DNA of 64,000 nucleotides. It comes from Corynebacterium durum (GTDB lineage: Bacteria > Actinomycetota > Actinomycetes > Mycobacteriales > Mycobacteriaceae). This document shows, one piece after another, positions 36,003-45,607 of this stretch (positions are counted from its first letter, which is position 1; every line of letters starts with the position of its first letter). Location: positions 1,488,001-1,552,000 of the forward strand of contig NZ_CP047200.1 of the NCBI RefSeq assembly GCF_030408675.1. Reading direction: 5' to 3'. Made by a program: the position numbers and the translations under genes. The notes under the pieces were generated by a model that searched no databases, was not told the origin of the DNA, and saw only the letters and a program-made list of their open reading frames with translations.

Positions 36003-36090
36003 CCCAGTGCTCGGCGGCTGTTCCACAGCAAGCCGCTCAGACATGTCTATGCTGGAATAACAACACGTGTCCAGCCAGATGGGATTGTCA

Positions 36091-37449
36091 ATGAGCTTTA
36101 CCGCCAGCCATGTCCTACCGTTCGATCGGGAGTTTGTGTGGGATTGGCATACCCGCAAAGGAGCGGCTGCACGGCTGATCCCACCGTTTTTCCCCATGCA
36201 CCCGGTCAAGGAGGCGAAACGGCTGTCGGATGGCACCACCACCTATTCCCTTCCGGCTGGTCTGCGCTGGGTCTCGCGTCACGACCTTTCAGCGTATCGT
36301 CGTGGCCACCGCTTTTCAGAGGTCTGCGTGTCGTCGCCGATTCGCTCCATTGCCGATTGGCGTCACACCCACAGTTTCGCTGACGTGGAGGGCGGCACCC
36401 TCATCACCGACGATATTCACACCCGCGCCCCCAGCGGCCCACTCAAAAGTTTTCTGGCTTACCGTCAACATCAGCTGCTGGGCGATTTATCGTTCCTGTC
36501 CCGCATAGCAGCGCTTGTCGACGCCCCGCCCCTCACCGTTGGTGTCACCGGTTCCCGAAGTCTGATTGGTCGCGCCGTGACAGCCCAGCTACGTACTGCG
36601 GGACACACGGTAGTACAGATCGTGCGGGAGAAAATGCGCCCTGGTAGGCGTTTGTGGGAGCCTTTTCATCCAGCACAAGACCTGTTGGACGGCATCGATG
36701 TGGTGGTGCATTTGGCGGGCGAGCCGATGCTCGGCAGGTTCAACGACGACCACAAGAAAGCCATCCGCGATTCCCGCATCGTTCCGACCCGTAAACTTGC
36801 GGAACTCGCGGCGTCATCACCGCAGTGCACGGCATTCATCTGCGCTTCAGCCATTGGGTTGTACGGCCCGCACACGGGCGAGGCGGCGGTGACCGAGGCG
36901 TCGGAACCCGGCGAGGGTTTCCTGGCGGAGGTTACCCAGGAGTGGGAGTCGGCCTGTGCCCCGGCCGTTGAGGCTGGCAAGCGTGTGGTGAACATTCGGA
37001 CGGGCGTGGTACTCAGCGGGCGCGGCGGTGTGCTTCCGATCAAGCGCGTGCTGTTTTCTACTGGTCTGGGCGGAAATGTTGGCGGCGGAAGCCAGTGGGT
37101 GTCGTGGATTTCACTTGACGATCTCAGTGACATTTATGTTCGCGCAGTCGTTGACCCCACGCTATCTGGTCCGATCAACGCTGTTGCCCCCAATCCGGTG
37201 CAGAACCGCGACATCACAAAGGCGCTGTCGAAACAACTTAACCGCCCAGCTCTCATGCCTATTCCATCGTTGGGACCGAAGCTGTTGCGCGGTAAAGAAG
37301 GTGCAGCCGAGATTTCCCTTGCTGACCAACGCGTCTCCCCCGCTGTACTATCAAGCAAAGAACATGTGTTTCGTTTCCCCACGGTTGAGGAGGCGCTGGC
37401 GCATGAACTCGGCGGCGATGACTTGTTGCCCGACCCAACCAAGCACTAA
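36091..37449 (+). CDS. SRPBCC-SDR fusion: TIGR01777-type NAD-dependent epimerase family protein (copy 2)
   Basis: 452 residues, colinear with the gene before it: SFTASHVLPFDREFVWDWHT, ADWRHTHSFADVEG, VGVTGSRSLIGRAVTAQL, VVVHLAGEPMLGRF, SWISLDDLSDIYVRAVVDP. The nucleotide-binding loop reads GSRSLIG instead of GASGLVG, a change in the first glycine-rich motif. I use ATG 36091 (MSFTASH), which aligns with copy 1; GTG 36067 is in frame. The two copies form a tandem duplication and the same transcript probably continues into the YbjN pair. Confidence 0.85.
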   Translation: MSFTASHVLPFDREFVWDWHTRKGAAARLIPPFFPMHPVKEAKRLSDGTTTYSLPAGLRWVSRHDLSAYRRGHRFSEVCVSSPIRSIADWRHTHSFADVEGGTLITDDIHTRAPSGPLKSFLAYRQHQLLGDLSFLSRIAALVDAPPLTVGVTGSRSLIGRAVTAQLRTAGHTVVQIVREKMRPGRRLWEPFHPAQDLLDGIDVVVHLAGEPMLGRFNDDHKKAIRDSRIVPTRKLAELAASSPQCTAFICASAIGLYGPHTGEAAVTEASEPGEGFLAEVTQEWESACAPAVEAGKRVVNIRTGVVLSGRGGVLPIKRVLFSTGLGGNVGGGSQWVSWISLDDLSDIYVRAVVDPTLSGPINAVAPNPVQNRDITKALSKQLNRPALMPIPSLGPKLLRGKEGAAEISLADQRVSPAVLSSKEHVFRFPTVEEALAHELGGDDLLPDPTKH

Positions 37450-37460
37450 GGAGCCTGGCC

Positions 37461-37940
37461 ATTCCTGACACAGTGACCCCACTTACCATTGATCGTGTTG
37501 CCGAGATTTTCACCAACGAAGATTTGCAATATCGCATCGGCGACGAACCAAACATCCTGCTCAGCGGTTTCCCCAACACCGCCGTTGCCCTCATTATTGA
37601 CGGCGACACTCTCAAATTTGAGGGCCGATGGCGTGGAGAACCCCCATCCACTGACGCCCCAACCATTTTGGCCGTGGTCAACGAATGGAACCTGACGCAG
37701 ATCATGCCGGCACTTCACTTTGTGGAAACCACCCCTGGGACGTTGGCACTCATTGTGCACCGTGAACTGCTGACAGAAGGCGGCGTTTCCCACAACCAGC
37801 TCGGTGCCTTCATCACCTCCTCAATTCACAACACCCTGGCGTGCTTCAACTGGCTGGAAGAGCAATTCCCCACACTTGTCACCTGGGAGACCCCCGCAAC
37901 AGAAGCAACCGAGACTGAAGGAGCAGCCGACGATGAGTGA
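37461..37940 (+). CDS. YbjN-domain protein (copy 1), possibly with an ATT start
   Basis: Residues LTIDRVAEIFTNEDLQYRI and WNLTQIMPALHFVE... form a YbjN/bacterial sensory-transduction regulator domain, a small alpha/beta chaperone-like fold of unclear role. The usual start would be GTG 37473, but it lies 19 bases after the only Shine-Dalgarno AAGGAG (37448-37453). ATT 37461 is in frame, seven bases after AAGGAG, and would add IPDT. ATT is a rare start codon, so I give the longer form with caution. The stop overlaps the next gene's start by eight bases. Confidence 0.75.
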   Translation: MPDTVTPLTIDRVAEIFTNEDLQYRIGDEPNILLSGFPNTAVALIIDGDTLKFEGRWRGEPPSTDAPTILAVVNEWNLTQIMPALHFVETTPGTLALIVHRELLTEGGVSHNQLGAFITSSIHNTLACFNWLEEQFPTLVTWETPATEATETEGAADDE

Positions 37941-38400
37941 ACAAGTCACATCGGTCACCTTTGATGACGTTGTCAATGTTATGGGCGAGTTTGGGATTAC
38001 CCTCACCCTCGCCGACGATGAACCCATCGGAAGCGCAAACCTCAACGGATATAACGTGACGTTCGCGCTGGTCAACAACACGGCAGTGATCGTGCGGGCA
38101 GACAAAACCACTGAGGAAAAAGTTGCCGATGGCAACCCCACCTTCTTCCTGGCCTGCAATCATTTCAATGCATATGTGCACAGCACCAAGGCGGCCGCCG
38201 TCAACCGCACAGAAATGGTGATCATTCGCACGGAATGCGAGTTCATTGTGGCCGCTGGCCTCACCCACGAGCAACTGAAGACATACCTGAAGAGTTCCGT
38301 GGACAATGTGCTGGCTGCGCAGGAGAACGTGGCGCAACTTGCCGCATCGTTGCAGGGCAACGGCAACACAGAATCGGAAGCAAAAGACACCGATAACTAA
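37933..38400 (+). CDS. YbjN-domain protein (copy 2)
   Basis: 155 residues from ATG 37933 with GAAGGAG seven to eight bases upstream. It repeats the plan of its neighbour: VTFDDVVNVMGEFGITLTL, a central strand pair, NHFNAYVHSTKAAAVNR and a helical HEQLKTYLKSSVDNVLAAQE. The C-terminus is an acidic tail. Overlap with copy 1 implies translational coupling. Actinobacteria often carry two such genes side by side. Confidence 0.85.
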   Translation: MSEQVTSVTFDDVVNVMGEFGITLTLADDEPIGSANLNGYNVTFALVNNTAVIVRADKTTEEKVADGNPTFFLACNHFNAYVHSTKAAAVNRTEMVIIRTECEFIVAAGLTHEQLKTYLKSSVDNVLAAQENVAQLAASLQGNGNTESEAKDTDN

Positions 38401-38509
38401 GCTGCGGTGAGCGTTGTTGGCCGGTGAATGTCGTGCTCTACCTGTAGCAGCGTGATAGAGCGCGGCAACAAAATGACCATTGAACAACGTTAGTGCAAAC
38501 TTTGCATAA

Positions 38510-38570
38510 AAGTATGCTTATCTTCAAGCTTGAAAACAGGGAATTTTTGTACCTGAGTATAAGCACACTT
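38510..38570. terminator. Imperfect inverted repeat between the YbjN pair and nusB
   Basis: AAGTATGCTTAT (38510-38521) pairs with ATAAGCACACTT (38559-38570) with one wobble. It lies between two convergent genes and may be a terminator, but the loop is long. Confidence 0.35.
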
Positions 38571-38594
38571 GACGATGTAATGCCCTAGCGAACC

Positions 38595-39185
38595 TTAGGG
38601 CAGCCACCGCAGCCGCGCAACACGCGGTGCCTCCGCCTCGTCGTCACCCAACCCCGAACCCTCTTCAGCAGAGTCAAGCACCACAACGCTATCCGCGAGT
38701 TGTATGGCGGTGTTTTCGGCGCGGAGGTCGTCCACGGCACCCGCGATAGCATCAAGTGCTGCATTGATGTACGGCGCTGCCGCATCGGTGGAATATTCGC
38801 TGGCCAGTTCCACGCCCTCAACCACGGCAGTTTTAACGGGAACATCTGGGTTGAACAGTAGCTCCCAGGTGGCCACCCGCAGGATGGCACGGTCAACGGC
38901 AGGAAGACGTTCCAGCATCCAGTTGTCCAGGAGGTAACGCGAAATAACCTCGTCAACACGGTCAAGTTCCACGGCGACCCCGCCCACGATCTCTTGGGTG
39001 TAGGAGGCAACTGGTTTCACCGGCGGATCGGGCTGCTGGGATAACTCGATGCGATCGTCGACGATGGCCACGGGGTCAATGTCGCGCGCCTCGGCTTCGA
39101 AAATAATATCCACGGCGCGCCGACGGGCGCGGTAGCGCGACCCGTGGCGCCGGGACTTGTCTTGACGGGTGTTACTCACGGTCAC
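38595..39185 (-). CDS. nusB: Transcription antitermination factor NusB
   Basis: 196 residues. The RNA-binding arginine-rich N-terminus ([20 protein letters not shown]) and the core helices ([33 protein letters not shown]) are typical. NusB with NusE binds boxA in rRNA leaders. The C-terminus is longer than in E. coli by an acidic tail, as usual in this group. Start GTG 39185, 14 bases after efp. Confidence 0.96.
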   Translation of the reverse strand: MTVSNTRQDKSRRHGSRYRARRRAVDIIFEAEARDIDPVAIVDDRIELSQQPDPPVKPVASYTQEIVGGVAVELDRVDEVISRYLLDNWMLERLPAVDRAILRVATWELLFNPDVPVKTAVVEGVELASEYSTDAAAPYINAALDAIAGAVDDLRAENTAIQLADSVVVLDSAEEGSGLGDDEAEAPRVARLRWLP

Positions 39186-39199
39186 CTTGTGGTTGAAAC

Positions 39200-39763
39200 T
39201 TAGTTGTTGACGCGGGAGATGTAGGATCCGTCGCGGGTGTCCACTTTGAGCACGTTGCCGGTTTCAATGAACAGCGGAACCTGAATTTCAGCACCGGTTT
39301 CCAAAGTGGCGGGCTTGGTGCCGCCGGTGGAGCGATCGCCCTGCAAGCCGGGGTCGGTGTGTTCAACGCGCAGTTCTACGGATACGGGAAGTTCCACGAA
39401 TAGTGGCTCTTCTTCGTGGAAGGAAACCTGCACAACACTGCCGTCGAGTAGGAACTTCGCACCCTCACCAACCAAGTGCGGTTCGAGTTCGAGTTGTTCA
39501 TAGGTTTTAGCATCCATGAACACGTAGTTCGTGCCGTCGTTATACAGGTAGGTCATGTCACGGCGGTCAACGGTTGCGGTTTCTACTTTCACACCAGCGT
39601 TGAAGGTTTTGTCCACCACTTTGCCGGACACAACGTCCTTCAGCTTGGTGCGCACGAAAGCTGGGCCTTTACCCGGCTTGACGTGCTGGAACTCAATGAT
39701 TTGCTGCAGTTTGTTATCAACCTTCAGCACAAGACCATTTTTGAAATCGGCGGTAGTTGCCAC
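39200..39763 (-). CDS. efp: Elongation factor P
   Basis: 187 residues, three OB-type domains. The loop [17 protein letters not shown] near residue 28-44 carries the tip lysine that reaches the peptidyl-transferase centre. EF-P relieves stalling at polyproline. No modification genes are seen here. ATG 39763. It forms an operon with nusB and probably pepQ. Confidence 0.98.
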   Translation of the reverse strand: MATTADFKNGLVLKVDNKLQQIIEFQHVKPGKGPAFVRTKLKDVVSGKVVDKTFNAGVKVETATVDRRDMTYLYNDGTNYVFMDAKTYEQLELEPHLVGEGAKFLLDGSVVQVSFHEEEPLFVELPVSVELRVEHTDPGLQGDRSTGGTKPATLETGAEIQVPLFIETGNVLKVDTRDGSYISRVNN

Positions 39764-39804
39764 GCGTTTTCTCCCTTGAGTTTTATACGACTAGCTGTTT
39801 TAGC

Positions 39805-40896
39805 CTACACCACACGTAGTTCTTTACTTACTTTGGTGATGATTTCCGGCTCACCAGAGGTGACGATGAGCGTATCTTCAATGCGAACTCCGCCTTTACC
39901 TGGCACGTAGATGCCCGGCTCAATGGTCAGAGTCATGCCTTCGGCAAGTTCACCACTTCCGGTGGTGGCAGCGTAGGGCAGTTCGTGCACGTCCAAACCG
40001 ATTCCGTGGCCTGTGGAGTGTACAAAATAGTCGCCGTATCCGGCTGCCTTGATGATGTCGCGGCAAGCACGGTCCACGTCGCGTAACGACGTCCCGGGAG
40101 TCGCCGCCTTCACACCCGCCAGCTGTGCCTGCAACACCGTGTCATAGACTTCTTTGGTGAAGTCGGTGGTGTGCTCCATGATGAGGGTGCGGGTCATGTC
40201 GGAGTTAAATCCGTTGGCGTAGGCACCGAAGTCGATGGTCACCAAGTCACCGGCTTTGATGACGCGATCGCCGGCACCGTGGTGCGGCTTGGCGGAGTTC
40301 GGCCCAGAGGCAACGATGGTGTCAAAGCTGGGGCGTTCAGCACCGAGTTTTCGCATGCGATATTCCAGGTCTGCGGCAATATCGCGCTCAGTACGACCCA
40401 CGGCCACTTCCCCAGCGGCCAGCATGTCTTCAAACGCCTGAGAGGCAAGCGTGGCGATACTACGTAGGCCGTCCAGCTCTCCTGGATCTTTCACCAGCCG
40501 AGATTTTTCGATGATGCCCCGCACCGGCACCAGTTCAACGCCCTCGCCGCATGCTTGTTGCAAGCGCTCATACTCGGCAACGGTAAGGTAGTCAGCTTCG
40601 TAACCCACTCTGCGCGGACCAATAATCTCCTTCAGTACTGTATCCGCGCAGGGTCGTCCGAGGATGCAGTCAATATCGGGAACTTCCTCCGCGATTTGGG
40701 TGGTGTAGCGTCCGTCAGTGCTGATCCGCGCCGAATGGTCTTTGTTCAGTAACAGCGCCGCGTTCGAACCGGAAAACCCGGACAGGTATCGCACGTGGGT
40801 GAGGTGAGTTACCAGTACGGAGTCAACGTTCTGCGCGGCCAGTTCGGCAGCAACGGCGCGTCGCCGGTCGGGGTACTGAGTATCAGCCGTAGCCAT
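39805..40896 (-). CDS. pepQ: Xaa-Pro peptidase (M24 family)
   Basis: 363 residues. The creatinase-like N-terminal domain is followed by the M24 pita-bread fold with metal ligands in VTIDFGAYANGFNSDMTRT, the HGIGLDVHE block and TIEPGIYVPG ... GGVRIED. Such enzymes cut the bond before proline. It sits between efp and aroQ as in other corynebacteria. Start ATG 40896. Confidence 0.93.
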   Translation of the reverse strand: MATADTQYPDRRRAVAAELAAQNVDSVLVTHLTHVRYLSGFSGSNAALLLNKDHSARISTDGRYTTQIAEEVPDIDCILGRPCADTVLKEIIGPRRVGYEADYLTVAEYERLQQACGEGVELVPVRGIIEKSRLVKDPGELDGLRSIATLASQAFEDMLAAGEVAVGRTERDIAADLEYRMRKLGAERPSFDTIVASGPNSAKPHHGAGDRVIKAGDLVTIDFGAYANGFNSDMTRTLIMEHTTDFTKEVYDTVLQAQLAGVKAATPGTSLRDVDRACRDIIKAAGYGDYFVHSTGHGIGLDVHELPYAATTGSGELAEGMTLTIEPGIYVPGKGGVRIEDTLIVTSGEPEIITKVSKELRVV

Positions 40897-40935
40897 GATG
40901 TGTCGTTCTTTCTTTTTGGTTTGATGTTCTTCTAT

Positions 40936-41394
40936 CTAGATGAGCGAACCCCAGACAGGTCCAGCGAAATACTCCAAGGCCAGTTCGTAGCCTTTCACCC
41001 CAAGGCCCGCAATCACACCAATTGCAATGGGCGAGAGATAACTATGGTGCCGAAATTCTTCACGGGCGTGCACGTTGGAAATGTGCACCTCAATGAACCC
41101 TGCGCCATCGGCAATCTCCGCCAGCGCGTCCCGCAAGGCAACAGAGGTGTGGGTGAGCCCACCGGGGTTGATGATCACAGCCGCGCGGCGATCAGCAGCA
41201 TCATGGACCCAGTCAATCAGTTCGGCTTCGGAATTGGACTGCTTAAAGTCCAGGTCAATTCCATAGTCTTTGGCGCGTTTCCGCAGCGTAGCCTCCACGT
41301 CGGCAAGTGTAGTTGTGCCGTACACGTCGGGTTGACGTTTACCCAAGCGGTTCAGGTTTGGCCCGTTCAGCACCACCACTGCTGTGTTATTCAT
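40936..41394 (-). CDS. aroQ: 3-dehydroquinate dehydratase (type II)
   Basis: 152 residues; shikimate pathway step 3. [20 protein letters not shown] contains the substrate-closing loop and catalytic Tyr, [16 protein letters not shown] the catalytic His block, and [16 protein letters not shown] the final motif. ATG 41394 follows AGAGGGG. It starts 11 bases after aroB, in the same transcript. Confidence 0.97.
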   Translation of the reverse strand: MNNTAVVVLNGPNLNRLGKRQPDVYGTTTLADVEATLRKRAKDYGIDLDFKQSNSEAELIDWVHDAADRRAAVIINPGGLTHTSVALRDALAEIADGAGFIEVHISNVHAREEFRHHSYLSPIAIGVIAGLGVKGYELALEYFAGPVWGSLI

Positions 41395-41405
41395 GATTTC
41401 CCCTC

Positions 41406-42482
41406 TCACGGTTCAGAAATCGCCTGGTAGGCCGCCCGTAGTTCATCGTCACTGGTGTCTTCCAGTCGGGTGGTTTCCCCCACACCAGTCAATGCGACAA
41501 AACGGATATGCCCATCACGGTTCTTCTTATCCCGCCGCATGCCGGCGATGAGCTCATCGAAATGACCACCCTCATAGCTGGTTGGCAGGCCAACAGATGC
41601 CAGGATGCTGCGGTGACGCTGCACCAACGCGGCGTCGATAAGCCCCTTAAGGCGTGCTAGCTCGGCGACAAACATCATGCCCACAGCCACAGCGTTGCCG
41701 TGACGCCAGGTGAAATGCTCCCGCAGTTCCACGGCGTGACCAAACGTGTGACCATAGTTGAGGATTTCCCGTAGCCCCGCCTCCTGCAGATCTTCTGACA
41801 CCACTCGCGCTTTCACCGCAACGGACCGGGCAACCAGCTCCGGCAAATGACCATCCACACGAAGGCACGCAGCCGAGTCGGATTCGTACAGGTCCAAAAT
41901 CGCGGGGTCGGCAATAAACCCAGTCTTAATAATCTCCGCAGAGCCCGCCACCAGCTCATCCTCTGGCAGCGACCGCAACCGATCCAGATCAACAAACACG
42001 GCATACGGCTCGTGGAACGCCCCCACCAAGTTCTTCCCCGCCGCAGTGTTAATACCCGTCTTACCCCCCACAGCGGCATCCACCATGGCCAGCAACGTGG
42101 TGGGAACCTGAATAACCTTGATACCGCGCATCCAGGCCGCAGCGACAAAACCTGCAAGATCCGTGGCGGCGCCGCCACCAAGACCAATGACCACATCGCG
42201 GCGGCCAAAGTTCTTCTCCCCCAGCACATCCCAACAACGGCCTGCCACCTGCAAAGTCTTGCCATTTTCAGCGTCGGGCAGCTCAATCAGGGTCGTCTCC
42301 AGGCCCGCAGCAGAGACGGCATTGGCGAGGGAGGTCGCAGCGTCGATAAGTGCTGGCTGGTAGATAAGCGCAACCTGTGTCGCGCCGGGAGCTGCGGCGG
42401 CGGTGCGGGCGATGGTCTCGTCAAGCCCGTGGTCAATGACTACCTTATAGGGGTTCGGTCCGGTGACGTCGATGGTGGGCAC
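41406..42482 (-). CDS. aroB: 3-dehydroquinate synthase
   Basis: 358 residues; shikimate pathway step 2. NAD-binding [24 protein letters not shown] and the zinc ligands in [11 protein letters not shown] and HGNAVAVGM are intact. GTG 42482 follows AAGGA by six bases; the frame also opens to 42497 without a better site. Part of the aroC-aroK-aroB-aroQ cluster. Confidence 0.97.
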   Translation of the reverse strand: MPTIDVTGPNPYKVVIDHGLDETIARTAAAAPGATQVALIYQPALIDAATSLANAVSAAGLETTLIELPDAENGKTLQVAGRCWDVLGEKNFGRRDVVIGLGGGAATDLAGFVAAAWMRGIKVIQVPTTLLAMVDAAVGGKTGINTAAGKNLVGAFHEPYAVFVDLDRLRSLPEDELVAGSAEIIKTGFIADPAILDLYESDSAACLRVDGHLPELVARSVAVKARVVSEDLQEAGLREILNYGHTFGHAVELREHFTWRHGNAVAVGMMFVAELARLKGLIDAALVQRHRSILASVGLPTSYEGGHFDELIAGMRRDKKNRDGHIRFVALTGVGETTRLEDTSDDELRAAYQAISEP

Positions 42483-42511
42483 GCGCCGTCCTTTCACAAA
42501 AGATGGAAAAC

Positions 42512-43033
42512 TCAGCTGATGGTTTCAAGATATCGCAAAATATCAGCCACCACTTTCTGGGGTGTGCGGTGGTCGGTGCGAGCTTTGAACCCGGAAACCT
42601 CGCGGTATAAGGGTGCGCGTTCATCGACAAGCTGCTGGTAGCGCACCGCAGGATCGATTCCTGGCGCGCCTGTGACAACGGGCCTGGTGGGTGTTTGGTT
42701 GGTGCGTCGCACGCCTTCTTCAACGGAAACATCCACCCAGACGACTTCGTGGTTGGCCAGGAGCGCTCGCGTGGAGTCTGTGACCACGGCCCCGCCGCCA
42801 AGGCTGACCACGCCGTCATGTTGGAGTGCTTGGGCCACGTGCTGGGCTTCGAGTTCGCGGAATTGTTCTTCACCGAGGTCCGAGTAGACCTCGCCGCATG
42901 GTTTTCCTTGGTCTTGTTCGATGAGGGCGTCGGAGTCAACATGTGTGGTGTTGAGTGCGCGGGCTAGTCGACGCCCGATGGTGGTTTTTCCCGCCCCTGG
43001 GGGGCCGACGAGGACAACTCGGGGTTGAGACAT
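42512..43033 (-). CDS. aroK: Shikimate kinase
   Basis: 173 residues. P-loop [15 protein letters not shown]; Asp-33 region [12 protein letters not shown] binds shikimate; SLGGGAVV is the second shikimate motif. ATG 43033 overlaps the aroC stop (TGATG), so it is translationally coupled to aroC. Shikimate pathway step 5. Confidence 0.97.
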   Translation of the reverse strand: MSQPRVVLVGPPGAGKTTIGRRLARALNTTHVDSDALIEQDQGKPCGEVYSDLGEEQFRELEAQHVAQALQHDGVVSLGGGAVVTDSTRALLANHEVVWVDVSVEEGVRRTNQTPTRPVVTGAPGIDPAVRYQQLVDERAPLYREVSGFKARTDHRTPQKVVADILRYLETIS

Positions 43034-44244
43034 CAACTGTTAAACTCCAAACGTTCTGTGACTTTTGCAAGGTAACTATTAATGTTTCGGCTAGTTTCTG
43101 AGATATTATCACCTGCGAACTTATTCAACACGGCGCGTGCAAGAACGAGGGTGACCATTGCTTCGGCAACAACGCCCGCTGCGGGGACCGCGCAGACGTC
43201 GGAGCGTTGGTGGATTGCCGAGGCAGGGTCTCCGGTAGCCATGTCGATAGTCTTCAGGGCACGGGGCACTGTGGAGATGGGTTTCATAGCTGCTCGCACG
43301 ATGAGTGGTTGGCCGTTAGTCATGCCACCTTCAAGCCCACCGGCGCGGTTGCTGGTGCGTGTGATGGCACCAGTGTCGGTGCGAATGATTTCGTCGTGGG
43401 CTTGGGATCCGCGGCGTCGGGCTTCGGCGAAACCGTCGCCGATTTCGACGCCCTTGATGGCTTGGATACCCATAAGCGCTGCGGCAAGTTGGGCGTCGAG
43501 CCGGTCATCGCTGGAGACGTGCGAGCCCAGTCCGATGGGAAGACCATGGACGATGACTTCAACAACACCGCCGAGAGTGTCACCTGCTTTTTTAGCGGCT
43601 TCGATCTGGGTAATCATGTCCTGTTCGGCACCGCTATCATAGGCACGAACCGGGGAGGCATCGATGGCATCAAGATCGCTGAAGGTGGGAATGGGGCCTT
43701 GATACGACTCAGACTCGCCGATGGAGATGACGTGTGACAATACTTCCACGCCGAGTGTTTCGCGGAGGAAGTTGCGTGCAACGGTGGCGGCGGCCACCCT
43801 GGCTGCGGTTTCACGGGCGGATGCGCGTTCCAGGATGGGCCGGGCCTCGTCCATGTCGTATTTGAGCATTCCGGCGAAGTCGGCGTGCCCTGGGCGTGGC
43901 CTGGTGAGTTTTGCACCGCGGCCGGAGTTCATGGCAGCGGCGATGTCGGAGTCGCTGGTGTCGATGGGGTCGGCAGACATGATGGTGGTCCATTTGGGCC
44001 ATTCGGTGTTGCCGATCATGATGGCGATGGGACCGCCAAGGGTCTGCCCATGTCGAACACCCGTCAGCATGGTGACCTCGTCGGCCTCGAATTTCATGCG
44101 CGCTCCCCTGCCATATCCGAGACGGCGGCGGGCTAGCTGCGTGGAAATGTCATCACTGGTGATGGGCACCCCTGCCGGCATGTGTTCGAGTAGCGCAATC
44201 AAAGCTTGACCGTGGGATTCACCTGCAGTTGTCCATCGAAGCAT
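43033..44244 (-). CDS. aroC: Chorismate synthase
   Basis: 403 residues; FMN-dependent last step of the shikimate pathway. It opens [20 protein letters not shown] and carries [31 protein letters not shown] and [17 protein letters not shown] 44244 matches the normal N-terminus. First gene of the aroC-K-B-Q run. Confidence 0.98.
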   Translation of the reverse strand: MLRWTTAGESHGQALIALLEHMPAGVPITSDDISTQLARRRLGYGRGARMKFEADEVTMLTGVRHGQTLGGPIAIMIGNTEWPKWTTIMSADPIDTSDSDIAAAMNSGRGAKLTRPRPGHADFAGMLKYDMDEARPILERASARETAARVAAATVARNFLRETLGVEVLSHVISIGESESYQGPIPTFSDLDAIDASPVRAYDSGAEQDMITQIEAAKKAGDTLGGVVEVIVHGLPIGLGSHVSSDDRLDAQLAAALMGIQAIKGVEIGDGFAEARRRGSQAHDEIIRTDTGAITRTSNRAGGLEGGMTNGQPLIVRAAMKPISTVPRALKTIDMATGDPASAIHQRSDVCAVPAAGVVAEAMVTLVLARAVLNKFAGDNISETSRNINSYLAKVTERLEFNS

Positions 44245-44294
44245 GCTAGTTATTGTGTCACGGAACCTGGGTCGGAGGAAAACATGCGCTGGTG

Positions 44295-44705
44295 TTACAT
44301 CACCCCTGCGTAGTGGTGCCACAACACAACAAGCGCCGTCGCCCCGATCATTCCGGGGCCATGTGGCATGGCGTGTCGCTTGGTTATCAGCAAAAGGATG
44401 ACGGTGCTAAGCGACGCCCCTCCTACCGCCACGAGCCACCCCCGCCACCCGCACATGGCAGCCAGAATCCCCAGGCTGGCAGCTAGTTTCACGTCACCGC
44501 TTCCGACTCCCCCACTGATGTACCCAGATGCTATATAGAGGGCGCTCCAGGCAACCCCGCCAAGTATCGCCAAGGGGTCACCAGCAGCGACGGCAACGAC
44601 GATAGCCACCGCGAATCCCGTGTAGGTCAGCACATTAGGCAGCCGTGAAAAACACACATCCCAACCAACAAGAAGACTTGCCCACACCCCGAAAAAACTA
44701 CACAT
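44295..44705 (-). CDS. Short A24 prepilin peptidase
   Basis: 136 residues, four to five hydrophobic helices. Both catalytic aspartates are placed as in the A24 family: [11 protein letters not shown] and GSGDVKLA. The N-terminal methylase domain is absent, as in the small TadV/CpaA-type peptidases. Start ATG 44705. No pilin genes occur nearby; it sits between aroE and aroC, a place known in actinobacteria. Confidence 0.85.
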   Translation of the reverse strand: MCSFFGVWASLLVGWDVCFSRLPNVLTYTGFAVAIVVAVAAGDPLAILGGVAWSALYIASGYISGGVGSGDVKLAASLGILAAMCGWRGWLVAVGGASLSTVILLLITKRHAMPHGPGMIGATALVVLWHHYAGVM

Positions 44706-44736
44706 GCACCCCACATGGGGCTTGATTGTAGCAGTT

Positions 44737-45576
44737 CTAGTGCAGGTCGTTGATCAGTGCCTGCCACATCGCCTCACGTGGCGCAGGAACTCCGGTGAAC
44801 TGCTCGAATTGCCCATATGCCTGGTTGGCCAGCATCACGTGGCCGCCAACAGCCTTGTGTCCGTTGCGCTGGGTCTGCGTGACCAGCGGAGTCGGCCAGG
44901 GTTCATAGATCACGTCAAACACCGAGGTGTGCGCAAGATCCTGCACATGATCCTGGATTGCCGCAGAGGGAACGGTGGACACCAGCACAGCGGATTGCTC
45001 GGCCAGGTCACGCAGGGCTGCCTCGTAGCTCACAAAGGTACAACGTCCACCGTGGGCTTCCACGAGTGGCGCAAGTTCTTCAGACCGGTCGGTGCGGTTG
45101 ACTACGGTCACCTGTGCCACGCCGAGGCTAGCCAGGGCCCACAGTACTGGCCGGGCGGTACCGCCACCACCGATGACAGTGGCGTGAGCGCCCATCAGAC
45201 TAGCGCTGACATCCAGCTCAGCAAGAGCACCAAATACCCCATCCACATCGGTGTTGTCTGCCCGCCACCCGGCATGAACTCCCTCACCAATGCGGACCAG
45301 CGTATTGGCGGATCCAATGCGCTCAGCACGGTCGGTGCGTTCAGTGGCAAAGTCCAGCGCGGCGAACTTTGCCGGCATGGTCACAGAGAAACCCCGGTAG
45401 CTGTTATCCAAGGCATCGATGAGTTCTGGCAGTTGTTCAGCGATGCACTCAAATCGCCCATAGCTCCAGTGCTCCAGCCCTGCGGCGCGGTAACCGGTGT
45501 TATGCAGCAGCGGCGAGCGGGAATGCCCAATAGGGCTTCCCAACACTGCCGCGCGGTGCGTGATTGCTCTGTTCAT
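44737..45576 (-). CDS. aroE: Shikimate dehydrogenase-family protein
   Basis: 279 residues; NADPH-dependent reduction of dehydroshikimate. SPIGHSRSPLLHN binds shikimate, SVTMPAKFAAL carries the catalytic Lys, GGGGTARPVLWAL is the dinucleotide loop and VVNRTDRSEEL the NADP-phosphate site. ATG 45576 is preceded by GGTGAGG. It lies downstream of mltG in the same direction. Confidence 0.95.
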   Translation of the reverse strand: MNRAITHRAAVLGSPIGHSRSPLLHNTGYRAAGLEHWSYGRFECIAEQLPELIDALDNSYRGFSVTMPAKFAALDFATERTDRAERIGSANTLVRIGEGVHAGWRADNTDVDGVFGALAELDVSASLMGAHATVIGGGGTARPVLWALASLGVAQVTVVNRTDRSEELAPLVEAHGGRCTFVSYEAALRDLAEQSAVLVSTVPSAAIQDHVQDLAHTSVFDVIYEPWPTPLVTQTQRNGHKAVGGHVMLANQAYGQFEQFTGVPAPREAMWQALINDLH

Positions 45577-45607
45577 ATGCCTCACCTACCCTCCTTGCCC
45601 TGGAGCA

